This document shows positions 49,352 to 60,000 of a stretch of 60,000 nt of DNA, one piece after another. Each line of letters starts with the position of its first letter. Position 1 is the stretch's first letter. The DNA is from Polytrichum commune (taxonomy: Eukaryota; Streptophyta; Polytrichopsida; Polytrichales; Polytrichaceae). Under the pieces are notes generated by a model. That model searched no databases. It had not been told where the DNA came from and worked only from the letters and a program-made list of their open reading frames with translations. The stretch spans positions 19,999,666 through 20,059,665 of the forward strand of contig OX485807.1 of the NCBI GenBank assembly GCA_950295325.1, written 5' to 3'. Made by a program: the position numbers and the translations under genes.

Positions 49352-49630
49352 TATCTGTCATTCAGTTTGTTTCTCATGTTCTCCAATTTCTACCGATTAG
49401 ATTTCCACAACAAAAATTGTGTTGCACTATCAAAATTCAGATTGGAAATCGGACCTCCTTATTTAGTTATGGTTATCGAAAGTGCAAGTTTGTTGATTCC
49501 TTACATAAATACATAGGTCCTGCCAATTGTGTTCACAATTGATTGTGGAGTAATTTAATAAAACTTGAAGACATAATCCAATCTAAACATGTGTCTTTCC
49601 GGCGTTTGTTCTTTGATCTTAACACCAATC
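49352..49630 (+). repeat. Old dispersed repeat, uninterrupted copy
   Basis: This aligns with 9488-10735 after removal of the two transposons there. The Mutator-like target reads CAAGTTTGT here (49485-49493). The family A target lies at about 49520-49527. It provides the empty sites for both insertions. Confidence 0.75.
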
Positions 49631-50738
49631 AAATATATAGGTGTGCAATTAAGAAAAATAAACGAATAACAAGCGCCTAACTTATGTTCCATGTCCTCAG
49701 ACTTTTTCCTGAAGCCAATATAAGGATATATGCCAGATGGAGTTTTGCCACTTCCAGGCCAATCATGGAGCACAGATTTCATATAATGCAACCACACTCT
49801 GATACCCATGAAGCTGTACAGCTCCAATGCAGATATGCACTAACCATGTTCACCTTTGGATAGTTTCTAACTTGCAATGAACACATTAAACAACCTTGAG
49901 TGATTTCAAGGCTTCACATGAACACCGGCAGCCTACAAGGAAAGCATAGGTACCTTGGGCGACTATAGTACCAAGAACAAACATCAATGATTAATGTGCA
50001 GCCTTGTAGAAGACCACCGCAAGTATGACCCACAGTCCCAAGCAATCTGTGTTGGATTATATGATAGCAAGGCTTATTACCTGCAGGTCCATAAGAAGCA
50101 CCTTAGAACAATGTGCAACCATAATTCTACATTAAGACAACTCGAGTGTGTGCTAAAGGCATAAATCATGTATGTGATTACATACTAAGGGGAAAGACCA
50201 AATCACATGCTTGTAAGTTACCATTTGTTATGTCTCCTAACAAGTCAATGTCCTCAAGATTAAGTATAAAGACTTACAGAAGTTGTCAAATAGTCATGTA
50301 TATTGGTGAAGACTTTGAAATGGGCATCACAAGCTTTCAATGGGCATGCAAGCACCACAAACTTGGGCCACATAGATGCAGTGAAGCCCAAATAACTGTG
50401 ATTCTGAAAGAAGCATTGGTTTTGATAGACATCCATACTGTAAGAAACAAGGCCCTTCAAGATCTGCAATGTATGAGATTCGCTGCATTTCCTGCACGCC
50501 CAAGGTTAGAATATGTTCATGAGTTAGGACACATTGCAAATGTACAATGATATTTGACACATGGAAGGAGTTAATGGTACCTATCTTGATCCAAACTATT
50601 TTGGTATACCAAGTAGGTCAACAGATAGTTAGTCAACAGGGTTGCATTGATGGACGCTAGACTTACAAGTCTGTAACTACTGGAAGTCGCAGATTCGACA
50701 AAGAATGTTGACTTGGATGAATGCCCTTGTAAGTTCTC
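49631..50738. other. 3' flank of the RMI1-like gene
   Basis: This is downstream of the RMI1 stop on the minus strand and probably includes its 3' UTR. No canonical AATAAA was seen close to the stop. A 134-codon plus-strand ORF (50146-50550) has no recognisable domain and no supporting signals. Confidence 0.35.
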
Positions 50739-53700
50739 TCAGGGTGAAGAAACGTCAATCAGTGGCAGGTCAGCAGTCAAGCCAAAAGGTTTTGGAGGTG
50801 GATATTTGCTAACACGCTCTTGCAAAATGCCCAGATCAACAGCATCAGCACCTTCTCTCATCTCCAGAACTAAAGGAATGACAGATAACCTGTTGTACTC
50901 CACATCCATCATGCCCTGCAAATATTGAATAAAATATTGTAAACCATTAGCAATCCAATGCCTCACCCAAAAAGATTATCCTCTGCAATATTCTGAACCT
51001 TTTGTGTCACCCTATAACAAGCATGTGATTGTCTGACTCCATGGAGAGCCTATGGATCCTCAGACCATAGTAATAACCCAGACACACTTGTTCCATCGAA
51101 ATTAAAGTTCATTAGTAGCTCTACTATGAAGTTCTGGGTAACAGCCAGGGGATGTTTAAGGAATATCTCAGAACCTCAAATTTCTTCAAGAAGGCTTGGA
51201 AGCGCTTCAATGTGTTCTTCATTTCTAAGGCCTCCACCCGATTGGAGCTACCTAAAGCAGCACTCACTTCTTTTGGAGAGAACTGAACCATGGCTTGCAC
51301 CACCTGGATACAAGAGCAGAAGTGAGACCTTGTTTGTCATAATACACTACATATTCAAGGATTAAGTTGCTTTCGTACCGAATCAGGGTGCCTGTGTTAG
51401 TACAACTGGGCTCTGTCTCCAAATAACAAGGCAATCAGAAGCTGGACTTGATGAAATATTGAGGTGAAATGAGACTACACTTTTTCTAAGGGCATGGTCA
51501 TCCTCCATTTTCTCTTCAGTTTACACACAACTTGCATCTATGTGCAGAATTAAAAGTTCACATCTCTGGAAACAAAAAGCAAGAGCCACTTACCTTATGG
51601 TGAATGAGAGCCTCTGTTATGATGCTGCCATCATCAACATGCACGATGAGTGTAAATTCATCACACCCCTTGAACTGAAATTCTTTCACACCAGTCAGCA
51701 CACACTGCAACATAATATCCCCATCCCTGTCAGTTTAATCTGTAACTTCAATCCTTGATAATGTACTCTGTTACAATGAGGCAGATTTATACTTGAGAAG
51801 AGCAAGGAGCATGCAAACTGAATATGAGATTTCATATTAGCCTTGTCATTCAAGCAAAGCCGACAGGTAGTAGTTTATCACTAACTTGCAATGGGTGTGT
51901 CAGTAACCCTCATGGACCATTTCTACCATGTAGCTCACTGTGAAAGGAATAGTGAGATCTCTGTCCACTCAGAAAAATGAGACACTTAGAGAGCTCTATT
52001 TTTTCGAAGAGAGAAAATGTGGAATAGCATGGCTAGCATGGCTACTAGAATATCTAATTTTGCAATAACAAAATGAAACAACTTCCATGATTCAACAGGG
52101 ACACTGTCTATTGTAAAAGCACATGAAATAGGACTGTTGCTTGTAGAAAGAGTACCTTAATTGTACCAGCAACAACACTGGTTCCAAGCTCTAAGTTTAG
52201 CTTATCTTTCAGTAAGGACAGATATGTGAAAGGTGCTTCTTGGAATCTTGGAGTCTGATTTTGCAAGGGAGATGCCGTAGAGTCTGCACAAAGAAAATCA
52301 TCATCGTCGCTATCCAAGGTCATGGGAATGTGTGCACCTGCACCTGTTGCAGATTGCCGGGGAACAACATCATACTGAGATTAAGATATGCCCATAGGTT
52401 AATGCCCATCAGCACTCACAACATCTAAGAATGACTCTAAAAGATCTGTCACATTCTACCATGTGAGAAGGTTTGCAAGAAACTTCATCAATGTCTGTTC
52501 CAGGCACGCTATGCATTTATTTGGGCTACTCAATATACCTCTGGGAAGTGTCAACTTTGTGTTTTCTCTGCCACAAACATGACTATCACATTATTCACAA
52601 TTGTGACATAAGTTTTTCTGTTACACCAATTCCTGACAAGTCCTAAGTGCATGTAAAATAGAGCCACAAAAGCACAAGGTAAAGGATAAAATGTACCAGC
52701 AACAGAAGCAGGGTGAGCAACAGAAGGCTCAGGCATCGTGGTCCTCTCTGCCACTGATTGCCTATTGTTGAGAGACGTGATTGACAGCTGTCCAAGTGTA
52801 CCTGTTGGCATTCTGAGATTGTTCTCATTACTTGAACTTGGTTGTGCCCACTTCAAAGTAGTCTGCCTGCGCTTCACCTCCAATGTGGTGTTCCTTGTCA
52901 CCTGCTGTCCATAGCTACTTGTCTGGGCAACAGATCTAGGTGTGGCCTGGCCTACTGCATTAATCCTGGTCTCCGTGCCTGAGATGTGTGAAGTTGTGGA
53001 AGTTTGCTGGAAGTGTGTTGTGGTGCCTGATGTTCTTGATATTTGAGGGCCAGGAACTTGTTCCACATGAACAGCTGACGCATGAAAGCTATCTGCAATG
53101 ATTACAAATAACTGAATTCAAAAGGTAGGCCAGGTCGTTTGCCTTCAGGTGATTGCAACACTGAACAACCAATTTTTTGATTTTTTTGAACAACACATCC
53201 CAATAAATTGACCAGCCCAGAGGTCTGTGAGGAAGATATCCACATGTGAAGTACAAGAACTTCTGAGGACATAAATTGAGTGTACAAGCTTTCTAACCTA
53301 ATAATCAAGAGGCACTAGGTTGAAGTGAACCTCGTGCTTTAAGCTTCAGTGTTGAGCACCAGAATAAAGAGAAGAAGAAAAAAACTTAATAGAAAGGCAA
53401 TGACATCCCCTTGCGCATTAAACTCGTCCCACCTGATAGACACATTAAAGCATCCATGTAGGTACCACACATGATTTAATAAGAACTTACCAAAGTCATT
53501 ACGGGTATGTGAGTGTTAATCTAAGCTTTTGAAAATGGCAAAATGAGTTCCTTACTTCCAGCAGGTGGTCGTTCAAACCCAGATGCTTGTTGATTGACAT
53601 GTGCTTGGGAACCAACTGTTGTTGCTGCTGCCACAGGTCCATTCATACCACCAGTGGGCCAGGCAGCAGCAGTTGCTCTTTCTGATAATGGCCGATCCTC

Positions 53701-56483
53701 ACTTTGTCCTCTACGATGTCTGTTCCAAAACAAAGAACTCCAAGAGTTAAACCTTGTCAGGACTAAAATAAATCCATTCGGTGCTTGGCTAACTTAAAGA
53801 TTGAAGAAAGACAAGCCTAAACAATTCACAACCAAATCAATCCAAAGAACACCAGGAACAAGTTCAGAATAACTAGCTGCTCTCCAGGCACTTGCACAAG
53901 GTCGCAGGAAGCAAGACACTGATTTAAGCATAGCTGGATTCCAGGTATACACAATGTCCCTTAGATAATCTATTATATTCTTGAATCGTATCTCCTACAC
54001 TGCTAGGAAGACATTTGGGGACATTATTGCTCAGAAGAACCAAAAGTTGCACTCGTATCATGCAAAAACAAGGGTACATTATAAGAATGTAGTCAGGATG
54101 TTATAACTAGTCTCCTATGGTTCAACACAGACAAGAGGGCGACGGCTTCCTTTCGACACGCTGAGAAGTTGGCTATCACTGATATGAGCAACTCATCACA
54201 GGCTGTAAGACAAACTGGCTCAAGTGTAAAAGAAGTTTACCGGCTGCCCCGAGCAGGCTTATTCACTTCTTGCACTGCACGTTGACGGGCTTCCTCCAAA
54301 GACTGCACATACCCTCCTAAGATCTCCACGATCTCTGGCACCAGAAGGCAAACTCCACGACGCACAACTACATTTCTCACACAAATCTACACCAGAAATG
54401 CAGAGGTATATATTTAAAACGAGTCAGACTCAGAACCATCTGCATCTACCCAGTACAATTATCATGTATCCCTGTAGCATCAAGATCAAAGCCCATTTGT
54501 GGAATGGTCAACCAAGAATTGAACAGCACAAATTGAAATACTTTGAAAAATAAATTGATGATTTAACTCATTGCTATTAGTTATTACCTACTCACATAGA
54601 CTTGCTCGTAGGAACCAATCAAACATATGGAAAATGTAGCAGTGGCAAGCATTTTTTTTTTAAAGTAAGTATTCACAGACCTTCAAACCGGCAGGGGATA
54701 GACAGCGAAGCATAGGAATTGGTCGATACTCAATTCCAATGACACGCTGCACACCATCGGTCAATGAAAGTTTCAGGCACCTGCTAAGTGAAGCTGTATG
54801 TTCTTGGTATCTCTCCCGCAAAGGAGAGCCAATGTCAGAGATCTCGTCCACCTGGTACACAAAAAACTCAGAGCAGACCACCACCACCACAAATAAAATA
54901 AGAATGGTGATAGCCATGAACCTGACAATAATGTACTGCACAGAAGGAGATAGTTCGAACTTGTGTTACTATTGTAGGAGGAGGATGAGGTAGAGCAGAA
55001 CTTCTTCGCAGTATTTTGACTTGGTGCATTTCAAGCAAAACTATTGTCTAAATAATGGTGTTCTATGCTCGTAAGTGTCACTGCATGGGGCACAGAAAGA
55101 AATCGTGAACAGAGTTCTTATAAGCTGTGAACATCTTAAGTCGGTTTAAACATTCTAGTACATGCATGGAAGTGACAAGCTGCCATAATTTTTCTTTATT
55201 TCCATAATATCTTGATTGAGTACTGAACATTAATTCTAGTTTTGAGAGCACTGATGGGCATATTCTTTTCAAACCAAAAGGGTTCAGCACAATTAAGTAG
55301 AATCCACAGGCATCTGATTTATAACACATTCCATCCTTGGTCATAATCAATGAATGAAGGTTGAGCAGATCGTATCAGTATCTGTTATTACCATTTTCAC
55401 ATGCCATATTGGCCGACTATATCAGATGAAGTAGATGATGCCTGTGAAATCCAGAAGGCCTCTCATAGTAGAGGGCATGCTGAATTGAGCAGAGTATTAG
55501 GTCTAAGATTTAGGGTTTAAGGTGCTTGGATTCTTCACAGCTGATGTTTCTTCCTCTAGAAGTATTCATATAAGAGGTTACAAAGAAAAGAAAAAGAAAA
55601 CTACGCAGTGGTACAAACAGTGAAATATGTCAATAGAAATCATGACACACTGAGAACAGTTACAGAAATGAGGAACACTTAAGGACAATCTGATAAATGT
55701 ACCCAAACAGGAAGGCAGTTAGAATGTGCCTGCAGACACAAACAGCCGCATGATACTTCTCTCAGACACACACACTCTCTCATAAGTATTCATAATCTCG
55801 TGAGAATTAATTCAAGACTTGGGTCCATTTTGAAAGCTCTCTATGTAAACAAAGGTCATAATTGATGAAAACGGAATGTAGCCAACCTGAAGAACGAATG
55901 GTCCAGGAAGCTCCGTCATATGCAGAGTCTCAAAAGAAGGTGGCAAACACCCTGCTCCCATCGCATTAAAATCTGCCACCAGAATGTGTCCCAGTACAAT
56001 CTCTCCCTGCCTCTCCACCCCAAAATTCCTAAACCCAGGATGCATAATCTCCATCTCCTGGATGCAGGAAAGCAGCCACAATGGCTCCACATACACCCCT
56101 CTCTGTCGGAACAGAGTCTCCAGAGGGCTACCCTGCCCAGCAGCATGATGCCCCCCATTCCCATTCCCTTCATAGCCATGTACATGTCCATGCCCCCCAT
56201 TCCCTTGATGCCCATTTCCAGAAGGAACATGACCAGTAGCAGCAGCAGGATCAGAACGGAAATCCTCCGAGGTAGGTGACATTGGACGATCCTCTTCCTC
56301 TCGCTCTTCTTCTTCTTCCTCTTCTTCCTCTTGCTCTTCCTCTTCCTCCTCTTCTATTTCGTCAGCTATCTCGGGGGAGGGGAACCGAGTCTGAGGATGA
56401 GGAAGAATCACATCCACATCAATGTCATCGTCTTCCGAGGAGTCGGAGAGGAGCACCCTCCTGCCCCTCATCCTCCCCGCCAT
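50739..56483 (-). CDS. RMI1: RecQ-mediated genome instability protein 1 (RMI1)
   Basis: RMI1 is the OB-fold partner of topoisomerase 3-alpha and a RecQ helicase in the nuclear RTR complex, which dissolves double Holliday junctions in repair and meiosis. Ten coding exons, minus strand, in order: 56483-55887, 54851-54681, 54386-54241, 53719-53556, 53092-52697, 52494-52460, 52374-52156, 51704-51594, 51303-51175, 50915-50739. All introns are GT-AG, phases fit throughout, and 714 codons result. Residues 1-12 are basic to Ser-rich, 43-64 almost all Glu, 86-116 Gly/Asn/His-rich. DUF1767 covers about 119-199 (WLLSC, HPGF, ELPGPFVLQ). The N-terminal OB fold covers about 200-305 (VDEISDIGSPLR, TDGVQRVIGIEYRPI, LLVPEIVEILGG). 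A polar linker follows, then the C-terminal OB fold, about 552-714 (PFTYLSLL, TGVKEFQFKG, VHVDDGSI). This second OB fold separates it from shorter RMI1-like paralogues. The start is the first in-frame ATG; upstream codons reach only a GTG. Confidence 0.93.
52460..52494 (-). other. RMI1: 35-bp microexon of RMI1 (exon 6)
   Basis: The preceding exon ends in phase 1 and the next begins in phase 0, so 35 bp restores the frame. The exon has AG before and GTAGAA after it and reads DIDEVSCKPSHM. Joining the neighbours without it would break the frame, and no other splice pair nearby gave an open reading. It is inferred from phase and splice sites only. Confidence 0.75.
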
Positions 56484-56620
56484 ATCCCTGCCTCTCCCTC
56501 CTCCCCACCCCAATGCCCAAACTACCACTCAAGAATCAAATCCCCCTTTCACTCTCTCACTCACTCTCTCCCTCTCTATTTTTCTTTCTCCTGTTTTTCC
56601 GTGTGTGAGGAGAAAAGGTA
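56484..56620 (-). promoter_or_regulatory. GA-rich 5' leader of RMI1
   Basis: On the coding strand this is a GAGAGA/GTGAGTGAGAG-rich stretch (plus strand CTCTCTCACTCACTC), as is common in plant 5' UTRs. A weak TATATT-like box lies further up at about 56662-56672. The transcription start is not determinable from sequence. Confidence 0.4.
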
Positions 56621-57282
56621 TGCAAGGGAGGGCGGGAAGCATTGAGAAAGGGAGGTATGAGAGAATATATGCTAAACTGAGCCGAACATGGAGAAGCGTG
56701 ATAGCCCAAGTAAGTGAAGTTTAAATTCAGTTAGCAAGAGCTCCCACACTTTCTGGGTGTCTCTCTCACTCTGTGATGCATAAGAGAGAGTGTTGTGTGA
56801 TGAGCCTTGGGTGGGATTGCGAGTGCGAGCAGTAAGAAACAGAAGAGGTGAGGTGAGGCGGTGTTGCCTATCATTGCAATGTGCGAGGGATCATTCTTGC
56901 TCAACCTTCTTCGACCATCATCGGAAGAAGAGAAAAATTCTTCATATTATGCTCCGTCTCAAAAATGCGTCTAATGTTTACCCTTCCTTCATGTGTTCTC
57001 TAAGTAGGCTGGTGAACTCCAAAGCTCCATGTTGTCATTGAAAGTTTGGGGAGATTTTTGGGCATAATCAGTCGAGATCCTTGTGCTTCCAAGTGCAACC
57101 GGTTACATGCTCACATCTTTCATCTCTTCTTTATTAATTTGAGGTATATTCTCTAGATTCCTTTTAAATAATCGGTAATTTTCCTAAAGCCTTCAACTTC
57201 AATTGGTTCATCTATAACTAGTTGTCGGTCTTTCCTGTTCATTGATCCTGACCCTTCACCGCAACGATGTTGTTAGGTACCA
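56621..57282. other. Upstream region of RMI1, no gene recognised
   Basis: Probable promoter-proximal DNA with CT/GA-rich tracts near 56759-56792. The plus-strand ORF at 56790-57041 has no recognisable domain. Confidence 0.35.
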
Positions 57283-57716
57283 TAACACTATTCAACCATG
57301 TTGGTCGGTTCCATTGTCTTGGAATATGTCAATTATATTATGTGGGTTCCTCAAACAAAGTAATAATATTCTTTTACGATTCATACATTCGGGATGACAC
57401 TTGCATAACATTACTCGACGACATGAGCCCTCATAATAATATAACAATAAGATGTTTCATAGCTCAATCTGAATCAAAGTCTCCTTACGCAGTTTTTCAA
57501 GCATCCGACTGAAATGTTTCGACTGTTATATTCCGACTGTGAAAATGAGAGTTGAACAATGAGTAATGTTATGTGGAAATTTGGGTGAAGTTATACTCTT
57601 GGCGATATTCACATGAGTCATTGTTCATTCCGGCACTATTCACATGAAACATTGTTCATCTCGGTATTGTTCACTGAAATACAATGCATAGCAACATTAT
57701 CACTTAAAATATTGAC
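57283..57716 (+). repeat. Repeat E, copy 1, carrying an F-type element
   Basis: This is homologous in direct orientation to 58768-60000 (shared TATTCAACC, ATATGTCAATTA, CATACATTC, GGAAATTTGGGTG, CTATTCACATGAAACATTGT). The TA at 57334-57335 is the empty counterpart of the 970-bp insertion in copy 2. A 170-bp element at 57404-57573 is present here but not in copy 2. Confidence 0.8.
57404..57573. mobile_element. F-type MITE, copy 3
   Basis: 170 bp with perfect 13-bp inverted ends, CATAACATTACTC...GAGTAATGTTATG, the same end sequence as the F elements at 35844 and 43486 but with a different interior. The flanking dinucleotide TG (57402-57403 and 57574-57575) appears once in the empty copy 2 (GACACTTGGAAATTT, about 59854-59868), indicating a 2-bp duplication. 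Confidence 0.75.
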
Positions 57717-57954
57717 ATTATTCATGATATATATTCATATTATTCATACTAGCATTGTTCATTATTCATATTAGCATTAGTTTCTTCCCATGAGGTAAGA
57801 TAGTGGAGGCCCATGTCATATGTTAAATATAGAATGGAACTCAATTGTGCAGCTGAATAATGTTATGACATGATAAATGTTGTGCTTGAATGTAAAGAAT
57901 TGGGGTTTATTCCCCTTTGTTAATTTTTGTCCATTATATAGGTGCATGCCTTGC

Positions 57955-58571
57955 TCAAAGAAACTCCAAAATTGAGCAATCTAATTGGTCAAAATTTTGG
58001 ACCCATTGAGTTTACACTAGGGTACGAATCCAATGTAGGAAAAAATGAAATGTGTCTCTAATATGGCATTACTTTCCCGCCAGTTCTCACCAATCCCCAC
58101 TAGAAAGTACTCTTCTTAGTTTGAGAAACCAAACGTCAAGCTTTAAGTTTAAACTTGAGCTAAAAAAACAAATTCCATTCCCCATCCATTCAAGTAAGGG
58201 GTGTTTTGGAACCCCCCCAAATTTATTGGACCTGAACCTTAATGTAAACTCGTGCTCATGTTACTATCACCATAAATTTGGGGGGAAAATAATGTCATTT
58301 TCCCACATACCCATGGGTGGGTTTACATTAGGGTTTAGCACTTGGGTCAACACACCTATAAATGGACCTTACTTTCAGACTCAAGATTGGTTTCTCAAAC
58401 TAGGATGAGTATCTTCTTGAGTCGGGACTGTTGAGATTTGACAGGAAAGTGATGCCACATTAATGCTACTTCGTTACTTTAGGACCTTGAGCATGGGCCC
58501 TAGTGGATTCTCCTTTGGGCTCAAATTGAAGCTCTTGACCAATATGATCACTTGACTTTGGAGTTTCTTTG
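57955..58571. mobile_element. Long-armed foldback element (G)
   Basis: CAAAGAAACTCC at 57956-57967 and its inverse GGAGTTTCTTTG at 58560-58571 open two arms of more than 200 bp. The arms share TTGGTCAA, ATATGGCATTACTTTCC/GGAAAGTGATGCCAC, and TTAGTTTGAGAAACCAA/TTGGTTTCTCAAACTAG. The loop contains further GTTTACA(C/T)TA inverted motifs. It lies between the two E repeats. No firm target duplication and no coding capacity. Confidence 0.6.
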
Positions 58572-58821
58572 GACTTGGACCCTGATGGTGTCATTAGTGT
58601 TGAAGATGCCATGTTTTTAACTCAATAAGCTTCTTATGCTTTTACTTTTAGTATGGTTAGTTTATCTCTCATAACCACGACAAAGGTATTTGGACACAAG
58701 TGTTCTCCACGTGTGTTGAAGAGCGGATGGCTTCATATCTAAGTTAGTAAACTCTTCTCATGCAAGCATAACATTATTCAACCACATGTGTCGGTTTCAT
58801 GATCTTGGGATATGTCAATTA

Positions 58822-59791
58822 CCGTACGTTAAGGGCAGCTTCGGCGCTCTCTTGCCGAATAATTATTAAAAGTAAAAAAACAGTGTTCGGCGGCAAAAAA
58901 AAAAATACTAAACATTTCGGCATTTTAAATAGTTTAATAATGCAATTTCGGCATACATCCAAGAAGTTATTATCTAACAGTAAACAAGGATGTTCATTCA
59001 CGATTTCACTATTTGTGTGAAGAGTTTTAAAAAAGATATAAATCTTTCACGATTTTGTGAAGAGTTGAGAATGCTCTGTGCTTTATACAAGTAGAGTGGA
59101 GTTGTGTTCAACAATGCATATGGGATATGTAAAGTTTGAGGTGAAGCACCTAGTTAGACTTCATTTTTATAACACGCATAACTTTTGCATAGAGTCTTCA
59201 AATGACATAAAATTTGTTGGAGGTGGAAGATTACTTGATTTCTAAACTTTTCTTAGAGCAACAAAATTCCAAAAAAGTTGATCTTCTATGCACAAATGAG
59301 CTCCGAAAAACTGTTATGAACGCATTTTAATTTTTTGATCTTTACACGGCTGCAATGTTTTGTCCATATCTTTCGCATAAAGACTTATTTTGACACAAAA
59401 CTTGTTGGAGGTGGAAGATTACTTGATTTCTCAACTTTTGTTAGTCGGACAAAATTCTATAAAACTTCATCTTCTATGCTCAATTGGGCTCCAAAAAATT
59501 GTGTACAACACATTTGAAAAGCCTCACTTAGAGTCTTGCTACTTCTTGACCCAACTTCTTTGTGGACTAATGTAAGTGAGCTTGATTACAAAAGGAGCAC
59601 CTTCTCTCCTTCAGAATTCATATATGCTTCCAGTGTAAGTAAAATTCTAGTGAGAAGTTAGAGTTTCTTACTTTTCGGCAATTTTGAAAATTAATTAATT
59701 TTATATTCGGCAAAAAATGTCAATAATTTTCCAAAATTTTCGGCGTCTATTTTTAGAATTATTTTGTGCCGAAGCTGCCCTTAACGTACGG
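58822..59791. mobile_element. Non-autonomous TA-target element, 970 bp
   Basis: Perfect 24-bp terminal inverted repeats start CCGTACGTTAAGGGCAGC and continue with TTCGGC. The flanking TA (58820-58821 and 59792-59793) is single at the empty site 57334-57335, fixing the duplication as TA, as in Tc1/mariner-like elements. The subterminal 150 bp at both ends are dotted with TTCGGC/GCCGAA motifs (at least four per end), possible transposase-binding sites. The interior is AT-rich without a supported ORF and contains a direct duplication (59210-59320 and 59397-59516). TTAA inside the ends could suggest piggyBac, but the empty site argues against it. Confidence 0.85.
59210..59516 (+). repeat. Direct duplication inside the 970-bp element
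   Basis: Two copies of about 115 bp (59210-59325 and 59397-59516) share TTGTTGGAGGTGGAAGATTA, CTTGATTTCT and TCTTCTATGC. They differ at many single positions, so the duplication is old. Confidence 0.8.
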
Positions 59792-60000
59792 TATATTACC
59801 TAGGGGCCCCAAAACAAAGTAAGAATATTCGTTTACTACTCATACATTCAAGTTGACACTTGGAAATTTGGGTGGAGTTATACTCCTGACACTATTCACA
59901 AGATTCATTATTCATCCCAACACTATTCACATGAAACATTGTTTCATCACAATATTATTCATTGAAAATACTATTCATAGTAGCGTTCTCACTAAAAATA

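Larger units (their letters stand above)
58768..60000 (+). repeat. Repeat E, copy 2, split by a TA-flanked element; runs off the window
   Basis: This is homologous to 57283-57716 and interrupted by the 970-bp element at 58822-59791. It continues to the end of the window, so its right limit is unknown. Confidence 0.8.

Noticed and set aside
50146-50550. 134-codon plus-strand ORF downstream of RMI1
   Set aside because: Composition is random-like, no domain is recognised, and it lies in the probable 3' flank of RMI1.
55916-56279. Long ORFs on both strands over RMI1 exon 1
   Set aside because: They are shadows of the real exon, produced by its low-complexity Glu/Gly/His codons.
58829-59784. piggyBac-type insertion at TTAA
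   Set aside because: TTAA occurs at both borders of the inner repeat, but the empty paralogous site at 57334 lacks TTAA and the flanking CGTACG; only TA is duplicated.
1-60000. LTR retrotransposon
   Set aside because: No pair of long direct repeats with TG...CA ends, primer-binding site, protease, integrase or RNase H was recognised.

Overview
This window reads as nuclear DNA from a land plant. The evidence is one intron-rich gene that can be followed exon by exon, the Topoisomerase III/RecQ partner RMI1 (minus strand, 56483 down to 50739). Its exons recover the plant-type RMI1 layout (DUF1767, N-terminal OB fold, low-complexity linker, C-terminal OB fold). All nine introns are GT-AG, and the 5' leader is GA-rich. 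I cannot name the species. The abundant small DNA transposons, the DD34E Tc1-type transposase remnant and the absence of any recognisable LTR retrotransposon would suit a non-angiosperm land plant, but that is only a guess.

Layout. The first 0.95 kb is GC-rich with no identifiable gene. From about 1 to 44 kb the DNA is AT-rich, holds no intact gene, and is built from layers of small non-autonomous elements. Letters used here are my own labels. A/B are PIF-Harbinger-like elements with GGGCCACTTCACAC ends and 3-bp duplications. C/D are elements of about 220 and 400 bp sharing hairpin ends built on ACACTAAAT/ATTTAGTGT. F elements are 147-170 bp with CATAACATT ends. H elements are foldbacks. Others are two hAT-like 410-bp elements with 8-bp duplications, a 390-bp hAT-like element filled with a minisatellite, and a Mutator-like 342-bp foldback with a 9-bp duplication. 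Two fragments of one LINE (12.5 and 47.2 kb) and one dead Tc1/mariner element (14.1-15.3 kb) are the only recognisable protein-coding transposons.

44-50.7 kb is mostly single-copy sequence without a recognised gene, apart from the second LINE fragment and an old repeat at 49.4-49.6 kb. 50.7-56.5 kb is RMI1; I saw none of the repeat families named here in its introns. 57.3-60 kb holds two direct copies of another repeat. Each copy carries a transposon that the other lacks.

The most informative signal is that several insertions can be checked inside the window, because an empty paralogous site is also present. These are A2 in the LINE, the Mutator-like element and A1 in the 9.5/49.4 kb repeat, the TA-flanked 970-bp element and an F element in the 57.3/58.8 kb repeat pair, and the minisatellite hAT-like element inside a C element. 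Together they give target-site duplications, superfamily assignments and a relative order of insertion. I found no CRISPR array, rRNA or tRNA gene.
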